Source of the DNA: Flavobacterium sp. 245
GTDB taxonomy: Bacteria > Bacteroidota > Bacteroidia > Flavobacteriales > Flavobacteriaceae
Length of the DNA stretch: 64,000 bases
NCBI RefSeq assembly: GCF_004362055.1
Contig: NZ_SNXB01000004.1
Location: 1-64,000, forward strand
Reading direction: 5' to 3'
In this document: positions 48,527-55,443 of the stretch, piece after piece
How positions within the stretch are numbered: the first letter of the stretch is position 1
How the letters are laid out: each line of letters starts with the position of its first letter
Program-made: the position numbers and the translations under genes
The notes under the pieces: model-generated
Seen by the model: only the letters and a program-made list of their open reading frames with translations
What the model was told of the DNA's origin: nothing
The model's database searches: none

Positions 48527-49939
48527 ATGGGAAGAAAAAATACAGACAAAGTCGTCTTTCATCAAATTGAAGTTTTAGACGCAGGAGCAAAAGGAGTATC
48601 AGTAGCAAAAGCTCCTGATGGAAAAGTAATATTTATTCCGAATGTTGTGCCCGGCGATGTTGTGGATGTACAAACGTTCAAAAAAAGAAAAGCATATTAC
48701 GAAGGAAAAGCCGTGAAATTTCACGAATTTTCTAAACATCGTATTGAACCAATCTGTGATCATTTTGGTGTTTGTGGCGGATGTAAATGGCAAAATATGA
48801 ATTACAGCCAACAGCTGTATTACAAACAAAATGAAGTAAAAAATCATTTGCAGCGAATTGGAAAAGTGGAACTTCCAGAATTTGAAGCTATTTTAGGTTC
48901 AGAAAAACAGTTTTTCTACAGAAATAAAATGGAATTTTCATTTTCAAACAGCCGTTGGTTAACTGAAAAAGAAATTGGAAGCACAGAAGATTTAGGCAAC
49001 AGAAACGCATTAGGATTTCATATTCCTAAAATGTGGGATAAAATTTTGGACATTCAAAAATGTCATTTGCAGGAAGATCCTTCAAACGCAATTAGAAACG
49101 AAATTAGAGCTTTTGCCAATGATCATAACTTGGCATTCTTTAATCCGAGAGAACATTCTGGATTATTGAGAACCTTAATGATTCGTACTGCTTCAACAGG
49201 AGAAATCATGGTTTTGATTCAGTTTTTCGAAGATGACAAAGCAAACCGTGAATTGGTTCTAGATCATTTATACGAGAAATTTCCACAAATTACTTCATTG
49301 CAATATGTTGTAAATGCAAAACAAAACGATACAATTTACGATCAGGATATTAAACTTTACAAAGGAAGAGATTATATCTTAGAAGAAATGGAAGGTTTAA
49401 AATTTAGTATAAATGCTAAATCTTTTTACCAGACAAACTCAGATCAAGCTTACGAATTGTATAAAATTACACGTGATTTTGCTGGACTGACAGGAAATGA
49501 AACTGTTTATGATTTATATACAGGAACTGGAACTATTGCTCAGTTTGTTTCTAAAAAAGCAAAAAAAGTAATTGGTGTAGAAAGTGTTCCAGAAGCTATT
49601 TTAGATGCTAAAGCAAACGCTGAGCGCAATAATATCAACAATTGCGAGTTTTTTGTTGGAGACATGAAAGTGGTATTCAACGAAGCTTTTATTGCACAGC
49701 ACGGAAAACCGGATGTAATTATTACTGATCCACCAAGAGATGGAATGCACGCTGCAGTAATCGATCAGATTTTAAAAATAGCTCCAAAAAAAGTAGTTTA
49801 TGTAAGTTGTAATTCGGCTACACAAGCACGTGATTTGGCTTTGATGGATGAAAAATACAAAGTTACGCGTGTACGTCCGGTTGATATGTTTCCACAGACG
49901 CATCATGTCGAAAATGTTGTACTTTTAGAACTTCGATAA
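48527..49939 (+). CDS. rlmD: 23S rRNA (uracil-5-)-methyltransferase, RlmD type
   Basis: 470 residues. N-terminal TRAM domain (about 5-65), then an Fe-S cluster site with ICDHFGVCGGCKWQN and a later KCHLQ, the central domain, and a C-terminal SAM domain with FYQTNSDQAYELY, VYDLYTGTGTIAQF, IITDPPRDGMH and the catalytic Cys in YVSCNSATQARDL. It makes m5U in 23S rRNA. Followed after 10 bp by the DUF6452 gene. Confidence 0.93.
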   Translation: MGRKNTDKVVFHQIEVLDAGAKGVSVAKAPDGKVIFIPNVVPGDVVDVQTFKKRKAYYEGKAVKFHEFSKHRIEPICDHFGVCGGCKWQNMNYSQQLYYKQNEVKNHLQRIGKVELPEFEAILGSEKQFFYRNKMEFSFSNSRWLTEKEIGSTEDLGNRNALGFHIPKMWDKILDIQKCHLQEDPSNAIRNEIRAFANDHNLAFFNPREHSGLLRTLMIRTASTGEIMVLIQFFEDDKANRELVLDHLYEKFPQITSLQYVVNAKQNDTIYDQDIKLYKGRDYILEEMEGLKFSINAKSFYQTNSDQAYELYKITRDFAGLTGNETVYDLYTGTGTIAQFVSKKAKKVIGVESVPEAILDAKANAERNNINNCEFFVGDMKVVFNEAFIAQHGKPDVIITDPPRDGMHAAVIDQILKIAPKKVVYVSCNSATQARDLALMDEKYKVTRVRPVDMFPQTHHVENVVLLELR

Positions 49940-49949
49940 AAAAATATAA

Positions 49950-50507
49950 ATGAGAAAAATAGTTTCAGTTTTACTGCTTTTTACTTTTGGCTTGTCAAGT
50001 TGTGAAAAAGATGATATTTGTGATCCAGATACTCCAACAACACCACGATTAGTTATTGATTTTTTCTATGCCGATAATCCATCAGTTAATAAAGAAGTTA
50101 CTAATTTAAAAGTAATTGGAAAAGGCATGACCGAAGGAATTATTTTTAATGAAAATGCAACTGGCGAGGCAAAGTATCTTGCAAATGGAAGCACTATCTC
50201 TATTCCGCTAAGAACCGATGTAAATTCAACATCTTATACTTTTATTTTAGACTCAGGCAATGATAATACGGCAGCAATAAATACAGATGAAGTGCAATTT
50301 AATTATTCGCGCCAAAATCTATATGTTTCTAGAGCTTGTGGTTTTAAAACTATTTTTGACCTTGATCCTCTTTCTGACGGAATTCCGCCAACTGCTCCAT
50401 TTATAAAAACTGATACTGATTCGAAAGGCTTCTGGATGACCCAGATTTATGTAAAAAAATATAACATTGAAACAGAAAATGAAACACACATTGAAGTATA
50501 TTTCTAG
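49950..50507 (+). CDS. DUF6452 family lipoprotein
   Basis: 185 residues. Signal MRKIVSVLLLFTFGLSSCEKDDICDP with lipobox SSC (Cys18). Marks of the family: CDPDTPTTPRLVIDFFY, a beta-rich body, and SRACGFKTIFDL near residue 130, with three Cys after the lipid Cys. The position between rlmD and a DUF6048 gene is, as far as I recall, a conserved order in flavobacteria. The end overlaps the next gene by 29 bp. Confidence 0.8.
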   Translation: MRKIVSVLLLFTFGLSSCEKDDICDPDTPTTPRLVIDFFYADNPSVNKEVTNLKVIGKGMTEGIIFNENATGEAKYLANGSTISIPLRTDVNSTSYTFILDSGNDNTAAINTDEVQFNYSRQNLYVSRACGFKTIFDLDPLSDGIPPTAPFIKTDTDSKGFWMTQIYVKKYNIETENETHIEVYF

Positions 50508-51294
50508 TTTTTGCTTATTGTTTTCAATGTTTTTGGGTCATGCTCAAGAAACACCAACAACTACAGTAACCAAAGAAATCGTTCCTGAAAAACCAAAAAC
50601 AGAAACTGTAACGAAACCTGCTTTGCAGGAAGTAAAAGCCGACAGCATAAAAACAGACCGTTACGGACTTCGCGTGGGAGTTGATTTGTATAAACTGACT
50701 CGCGGTTTTTATGATAAAGATTACAAAGGAATCGAATTTGTGGGTGACTGGCGCTTGACAAAAAAATACTATTTAGCTGCCGAACTAGGTTTTGAAGACA
50801 AAACTACTGACGATGACAGACTAAACTCATCGGCAACAGGAACATATATTAAAGGAGGTTTTGATTATAATTTATACCAAAACTGGCTTGATATGGAAAA
50901 CCTAATCACTATTGGTCTAAGAGGAGGTTTTAGTACATTTAGCCAGGAATTAAATAGTTATAAAATTTACAATCCAAATCCGTATTGGGGTGAACAACCT
51001 GCAATTACAGAACACCAAAAATACAACGGACTTACAGCAGGATGGATTGAAGTTGTAATGGGAGTAAAAGCAAAAGTGTTTAATAATGTATTTGTTGGTT
51101 TTGGCGTACAGTTGAAAATGCTGGTTGCAAATACAAAACCAGATAATTTTGACAATTTATATATTCCAGGTTTTAACAGAACTTATGACGGAAGTTTCGG
51201 AATTGGTTTTAACTATACTGTTTCGTATTTCATTCCTATTTACAAGAAAAAAACAGTTATTCCGGTCGCAACTAAAAAAGCGCCTAAAAAATAA
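50479..51294 (+). CDS. DUF6048 family outer-membrane-type protein
   Basis: 271 residues from ATG 50479, inside the end of the previous gene. Signal peptide MKHTLKYISSFCLLFSMFLGHAQ, a Thr/Pro/Lys/Glu segment, then a likely beta-barrel: YGLRVGVDLYKLTRGF, YYLAAELGFEDKTT, YIKGGFDYNLYQ, LITIGLRGGFSTF, VFVGFGVQLKMLV and GIGFNYTVSYFIPIYKKK. Alternating aromatic girdles fit 8-10 strands. Overlap of 29 bp with DUF6452 suggests coupled synthesis of a lipoprotein and a barrel. Function unknown. Confidence 0.8.
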   Translation: MKHTLKYISSFCLLFSMFLGHAQETPTTTVTKEIVPEKPKTETVTKPALQEVKADSIKTDRYGLRVGVDLYKLTRGFYDKDYKGIEFVGDWRLTKKYYLAAELGFEDKTTDDDRLNSSATGTYIKGGFDYNLYQNWLDMENLITIGLRGGFSTFSQELNSYKIYNPNPYWGEQPAITEHQKYNGLTAGWIEVVMGVKAKVFNNVFVGFGVQLKMLVANTKPDNFDNLYIPGFNRTYDGSFGIGFNYTVSYFIPIYKKKTVIPVATKKAPKK

Positions 51295-51307
51295 AAATAT
51301 CAAATAA

Positions 51308-51349
51308 TAAAAAACCACGAACTCATAATTTTGAATTCGTGGTTTTTAT
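51308..51349. terminator. Bidirectional terminator
   Basis: AAAAAACCACGAA / TTCGTGGTTTTTA stem with a 14-base loop, between the convergent DUF6048 and racemase genes. Confidence 0.9.
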
Positions 51350-51365
51350 TTTATTTCTAATACTA

Positions 51366-52058
51366 TTAAGAAAGCTGAAAATTAACGGCCGCTTTCGAAT
51401 GTATCAAAGCTGTATCGAAAACGGGAACGGAAACGTCTTCTGGCTTTATTACTAATGGGATTTCGGTACAGCCCAAAATAATTCCTTCTGCACCATTTTT
51501 AATTAGTTCATTGGCAATTTCAAGATAACGTTTTTTCGTTTCTTCAGTTACAATTCCCCTTCCCAACTCTTCAAAAATAGTGTAATGAATAAAATCCTTA
51601 TCGCTTTCCTCAATTGGAATAATTGCTTCGATTCCTTTAACCGCAAGTTTATCTTTAAAGAAATCCAGTTCCATTGTAAACTTAGTTCCTAGTAAACCTA
51701 CCTTTTTAATTTCTTTTTTCTCAATTTCAACAGCCGTGGCCGTTGCAATATGAATAAGAGGAATATCAATTGCTTCTTGAAGTTTATCAGCAATTAAGTG
51801 CATTGTATTGGCGCATAAAACAATCGCTTCCGCCCCGCCCGATTTTAAAAATTCACAGCCTTTAAAAAGCATTTTAAAAGTCGAATCCCAATCGTTGTTA
51901 TCGTTATTCTTTTTTATATCGGCATAATTAAAAGAATAAACCAAACATTCAGAGAAGTTCAAACCTCCCATTTTTTCATTTATTCCTTCATTAATTAATT
52001 TATAATAATCAGCAGTTGAAACCCAGCTGATACCGCCAATAAGTCCAATTTTCTTCAT
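51366..52058 (-). CDS. Aspartate/glutamate racemase family protein
   Basis: 230 residues, the size of aspartate racemases. GLIGGISWVSTADYYKLIN at the start, catalytic Cys pair in IVLCANTMHLIAD (about residue 82) and ILGCTEIPLVIKP (about 194). It likely interconverts D- and L-aspartate or a related amino acid; the substrate cannot be read. Followed on the same strand, upstream, by a small membrane protein gene. Confidence 0.9.
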   Translation of the reverse strand: MKKIGLIGGISWVSTADYYKLINEGINEKMGGLNFSECLVYSFNYADIKKNNDNNDWDSTFKMLFKGCEFLKSGGAEAIVLCANTMHLIADKLQEAIDIPLIHIATATAVEIEKKEIKKVGLLGTKFTMELDFFKDKLAVKGIEAIIPIEESDKDFIHYTIFEELGRGIVTEETKKRYLEIANELIKNGAEGIILGCTEIPLVIKPEDVSVPVFDTALIHSKAAVNFQLS

Positions 52059-52074
52059 AACGCTGATTAAAATT

Positions 52075-52311
52075 TTATCCGATTTCTCTAATACCTTTTA
52101 TAAAAATCCATTTCATAAAAAGCTTTTCACCATCTTTGGTTTTTACAGCCTGAAATTTAGGCCCAATTAGAGTGGCAACAATAAAAGAAGTCACTGGAAT
52201 CCAAAATCCCGTTAATCCTGTGTATTGTGCAATAATAAATCTTCCTGCTATAAATAGAATAGCAAAAGTTCCTAATTGATATAAAAAAGCTCTTACTTGT
52301 AGTTTTGTCAT
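52075..52311 (-). CDS. Small membrane protein, unknown
   Basis: 78 residues with two helices: YQLGTFAILFIAGRFIIA (about 11-28) and GFWIPVTSFIVATLIGPKF (about 35-53), then a basic tail KDGEKLFMKWIFIKGIREIG. Probably inner membrane, cotranscribed with the racemase 16 bp downstream. No family recognised. Confidence 0.75.
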   Translation of the reverse strand: MTKLQVRAFLYQLGTFAILFIAGRFIIAQYTGLTGFWIPVTSFIVATLIGPKFQAVKTKDGEKLFMKWIFIKGIREIG

Positions 52312-52322
52312 TTTTTTTAAAG

Positions 52323-52462
52323 TTGCTAAGGCTCTAAGACTCTGAGCTTCTCAGTTTTTTATTTAGAAGCTTAGAGTCTTAGAACTTTAATTTATTTTGT
52401 TTATTTATGGAAGATGTTAAAAAATCTTAGCATCTTAGTACCTCAGAATCTTAGTATCTTAG
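52323..52462. repeat. Octamer repeat region with inverted arms
   Basis: AAGACTCTGAGCTTCT (52336-52351) pairs with AGAAGCTTAGAGTCTT (52365-52380), one G-T position. A further set of units ATCTTAGC, ATCTTAGT, ACCTCAGA, ATCTTAGT, ATCTTAGA occupies 52424-52463. The stop codon of the methyltransferase at 52459-52461 is itself inside an octamer unit. Confidence 0.87.
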
Positions 52463-53616
52463 ATTTGAAATTTCGTTCTCTTGCTTCCTTCGTACATTTC
52501 GTATTTTACTAAACGTGCTTCCAGACTTGCATTGAAAAGTTTAATTTTTCTGGAAGGTTTTAATCCAACAAATTTTAAGGCTTCAAGATTTGCAGTAATA
52601 AACCAAGCGTTTGTTCCTGGATAATTTTTCTTTAAAGTATCACCAATGCTAGCGTAGAATTTCTCCATATGAATATCTAAACGCTCGTCGTATGGCGGAT
52701 TGAAAACCATATGCAGTTTTCCTTCTACTGCTTTCTCAGTATCGAAAAAATTATCTTCAGAAACCGTTACATAATCTTCAAGATTTGCATTTCTTACATT
52801 GTCTTTCGCTTTGCTTACTGCACTTGGTGCTTTATCAAAACCTTTTATTGTATAATGAAATTCTTTTGTTTTTTTCATCAAACTGTTTACAATCTGATCA
52901 AATAAATCATTGTCCCAGTCTTTCCATTTTTCAAAAGCAAATTCTTTTCTGTTGATGTTTGCCGGAATATTACAAGCGATCATAGCCGCTTCCGCCAAGA
53001 AAGTTCCAGATCCACACATTGGATCCAAAAAGTGACTTTGACCTTCCCAACCTGACAACAACAGAATTCCTGCCGCCAAAACTTCATTGATTGGTGCAAT
53101 ATTCGTAGCTGTTCTGTAACCACGCTGGTGCAGTGAATTTCCAGAAGTATCTAAAGCTACAGAAACCTGATCTTTATCAATATGAACATTGATTCTTAAG
53201 TCTGGATATTGTTTATCAATGCTTGGTCTTTGTCCAGTTCTTTCTCTAAACTGATCCACAATCGCATCTTTACATTTTTGAGAGACAAATTCTGAGTGAT
53301 TAAAATAAGTCGAATGCACTGTTGCATCAATTACAAAAGTTTGGTTGGCATTAAGCAATTTAGACCAGTTAACACCTGAAATTCCTTTGTATAATGCCTG
53401 CTCGTTGTTTGCTCTAAACGAGTAAATTGGTTTTAATACTTTAAGCGCCGTACGCAACGATAAATTGGCTTTATACATAAAACCTTTATCGCCTTTAAAG
53501 CTTACCATTCTCACTCCTTTTTCGACATCCTGAGCACCAAGATCACGTAATTCTTTTTCTAATATTTCTTCGAAACCAAAAAAACATTTGGCTATCATTC
53601 TAAAATTTTCTTCCAT
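52459..53616 (-). CDS. THUMP domain RNA methyltransferase (RlmL N-terminal type)
   Basis: 385 residues. Residues about 1-155 are ferredoxin-like plus THUMP (FFGFEEILEKELRDLGAQDV, YKGISGVNWSKLL), residues 165-385 the Rossmann methyltransferase with FLDPMCGSGTFLAEAAMIA and the catalytic NPPY in MVFNPPYDERL. It corresponds to the m2G2445 half of RlmL/YcbY without the RlmK half, the common form in Bacteroidota. ATG at 53616; a second Met is seven codons in. Its last codons and stop merge into the octamer array. Confidence 0.9.
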   Translation of the reverse strand: MEENFRMIAKCFFGFEEILEKELRDLGAQDVEKGVRMVSFKGDKGFMYKANLSLRTALKVLKPIYSFRANNEQALYKGISGVNWSKLLNANQTFVIDATVHSTYFNHSEFVSQKCKDAIVDQFRERTGQRPSIDKQYPDLRINVHIDKDQVSVALDTSGNSLHQRGYRTATNIAPINEVLAAGILLLSGWEGQSHFLDPMCGSGTFLAEAAMIACNIPANINRKEFAFEKWKDWDNDLFDQIVNSLMKKTKEFHYTIKGFDKAPSAVSKAKDNVRNANLEDYVTVSEDNFFDTEKAVEGKLHMVFNPPYDERLDIHMEKFYASIGDTLKKNYPGTNAWFITANLEALKFVGLKPSRKIKLFNASLEARLVKYEMYEGSKRTKFQI

Positions 53617-53713
53617 CTTTATTTTTGTTTAAAAAAACAACTCCAATCGCAAATGCATATTACCAATTATATAGGTATCCTTGCGAAATAGTTATTTTTC
53701 GGCAAAAATACAC

Positions 53714-53721
53714 TAAATTTG
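53714..53721 (+). promoter_or_regulatory. -7 box of the SAM methyltransferase gene
   Basis: TAAATTTG, exact TAnnTTTG match, 30 bp before the ATG at 53752. The nearest TTG (53681) is too far for the normal spacer. Confidence 0.4.
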
Positions 53722-53751
53722 CGGTACTTTGAATTAATTGAAATAGAATAA

Positions 53752-54516
53752 ATGTCTGAAGCACCAAACTCATCAACACCAAATCAGGAGCGTAACACCG
53801 AAAACTGGTTCTCTTCATGGTTTGACACTCCGTATTATCACATTCTTTATAAAGACCGAAATTACCGTGAGGCTCAGATTTTTATGGATAATCTTACTCA
53901 TTACCTAAATCTTCCTGAAAAGGCTAAGGTATTGGATTTAGCGTGTGGAAAAGGACGTCATTCTATTTATTTAAACCAACTTGGCTTTGATGTTTTAGGC
54001 GCCGATTTGTCTGAAAACAGTATTGCCGAAGCCAGTAAAAACAGCAACGAAACCCTGCATTTCAAGGTCCACGACATGCGCGAGCCTTTCGAAGAAAAAT
54101 TCGATGCTATTTTTAATTTGTTTACCAGTTTTGGCTATTTCGAAAGTGATGACGACAATCTTACGACTTTAAAAGCTATCAAAGAAAGTTTATCTGAATA
54201 CGGTTTTGCCGTGATTGATTTTATGAATGTGGCGCAGGTAATCGAAACTTTGGTTCCCGAAGAAGTAAAAACCGTTGACGGAATCGATTTTAAAATCAAA
54301 AGATACCTTGAAGACGGACATATTTTCAAAGAAATTGATTTTGAAGATCAAGGACATAAATATCATTTTACCGAAAAAGTAAAAGCTTTAACTTTAAAAG
54401 ATTTTGAAGAATTAATGGCCGAAGCCGGAATTTTTCTTTTGGATATTTTTGGAGATTACAAACTCAAAAAATTCCATAAAACCGAAAGCGAACGATTAAT
54501 CATGATTTTTAAATAG
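53752..54516 (+). CDS. Class I SAM-dependent methyltransferase
   Basis: 254 residues. A single Methyltransf_25-like domain: KAKVLDLACGKGRHSIYLNQLGFDVLGADLSENSI (motif I and II region), FDAIFNLFTSFGYF and an extended C-terminal beta-sheet domain. The first 35 residues (WFSSWFDTPYYHILYKDRNY) are typical of a Bacteroidota subgroup. The substrate is unknown. A third repeat family starts right after its TAG stop and runs to the ZIP gene. Confidence 0.88.
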   Translation: MSEAPNSSTPNQERNTENWFSSWFDTPYYHILYKDRNYREAQIFMDNLTHYLNLPEKAKVLDLACGKGRHSIYLNQLGFDVLGADLSENSIAEASKNSNETLHFKVHDMREPFEEKFDAIFNLFTSFGYFESDDDNLTTLKAIKESLSEYGFAVIDFMNVAQVIETLVPEEVKTVDGIDFKIKRYLEDGHIFKEIDFEDQGHKYHFTEKVKALTLKDFEELMAEAGIFLLDIFGDYKLKKFHKTESERLIMIFK

Positions 54517-54604
54517 GTTTAATTGTTTAACTGTTAATTTGTTTAATCGTTTTAAGCAAACTAACAAAAACCGATTAAACGATTAAACAAAAACCGATTA
54601 AACA
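54517..54604. repeat. Octamer repeat family GTTTAATY with inverted arms
   Basis: Left arm units GTTTAATT, GTTTAACT, GTTAATTT, GTTTAATC from 54517, immediately after the stop codon. Right arm has CGATTAAAC three times between 54581 and 54603, ending 6 bp before the next ATG. A hairpin via GTTTAATCG / CGATTAAAC is possible. Confidence 0.85.
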
Positions 54605-54609
54605 AAATA

Positions 54610-55278
54610 ATGAACTACTTACTACCCTTATTTTCTGTACTTTTAGGTTATGCTGTGGCTTTATTTATAAAACCAAAAAACAAAACCAATCTAAAATTAT
54701 TACTTGCTTTTAGCGGTTCATTTTTATTATCGTTAACCGTAATACATTTGTTGCCTGAAGTTTACGAATCTCATAATCATAATATTGGTTTATTTATAAT
54801 GGTCGGGATTTTATTCCAGATCATCCTTGAATTTTTCTCAAAAGGTGCTGAACACGGGCACGTTCACGGGCATGCACAAATGTCTCAGATTCCATGGTTG
54901 CTTTTTATCAGTTTATGTATTCACGCCTTTCTGGAAGGTTTTCCTGTAAGTCATCATCACGGTTTAGCAATCGGAATTGCGATTCATCATTTGCCAATTG
55001 CCGTGATTTTAACTACGTTTTTCATCAATGCAAATCTCAACAAAAAAGCAATTTTTGCTTTCATGCTTACTTTCGCCATTATGACTCCGCTTGGTACAAT
55101 TGCCTCTGAATATTTACCCATTTTAAATGCATATTACACTGAAATAACAGCCATTGTAATCGGAATCCTATTCCATATTTCATCGACTATTATCTTCGAA
55201 AGCAGTGAAGGACACAAATTCAATGTTGCCAAAGTTTCCATGATTGTTCTTGGTATTTTATTGGCATTCGTATTATAA
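54610..55278 (+). CDS. ZIP family metal transporter
   Basis: 222 residues, about seven or eight helices. Helix with TVIHLLPEVYE, a His-rich cytoplasmic loop (EHGHVHGHAQMS, about 78-90), and the two metal-site helices CIHAFLEGFPVS with HHHG and GIAIHHLPIAVIL, the ZIP HxxxEG and HxxP pattern. It imports zinc or another divalent metal into the cytoplasm. Not linked to a known regulator here. Convergent with the outer-membrane barrel gene. Confidence 0.9.
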   Translation: MNYLLPLFSVLLGYAVALFIKPKNKTNLKLLLAFSGSFLLSLTVIHLLPEVYESHNHNIGLFIMVGILFQIILEFFSKGAEHGHVHGHAQMSQIPWLLFISLCIHAFLEGFPVSHHHGLAIGIAIHHLPIAVILTTFFINANLNKKAIFAFMLTFAIMTPLGTIASEYLPILNAYYTEITAIVIGILFHISSTIIFESSEGHKFNVAKVSMIVLGILLAFVL

Positions 55279-55313
55279 GTAGGACGTGCCCAAATTCACA
55301 AAAGACGTTTAAA

Positions 55314-55402
55314 TATCCTAACAGGTTTTTTCAACCTGTTAGGTATCCATTTTTAGGTAGCGAAAGAAAATACCTAACAGGTTGAAAAAACCTGTTAGGA
55401 TA
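55314..55402. repeat. Nested palindrome: two 33-bp arms, each a hairpin
   Basis: Arm 55314-55346 is the exact reverse complement of arm 55370-55402. Inside each arm CTAACAGGTT pairs with AACCTGTTAG. The DNA can therefore fold as one 33-bp stem or as two smaller hairpins. It lies between the convergent ZIP and outer-membrane genes and may end both transcripts. Confidence 0.95.
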
Positions 55403-55410
55403 CTACAAAA

Positions 55411-55443
55411 ATTATCTAATTTTCTAATTGACTAATTATCTAA
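55411..55443. repeat. Octamer repeat family ATTNTCTA
   Basis: ATTATCTA, ATTTTCTA, ATTGACTA, ATTATCTA in exact 8-bp register from 55411 to 55442, reaching the stop codon of the outer-membrane gene at 55444. Confidence 0.82.
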
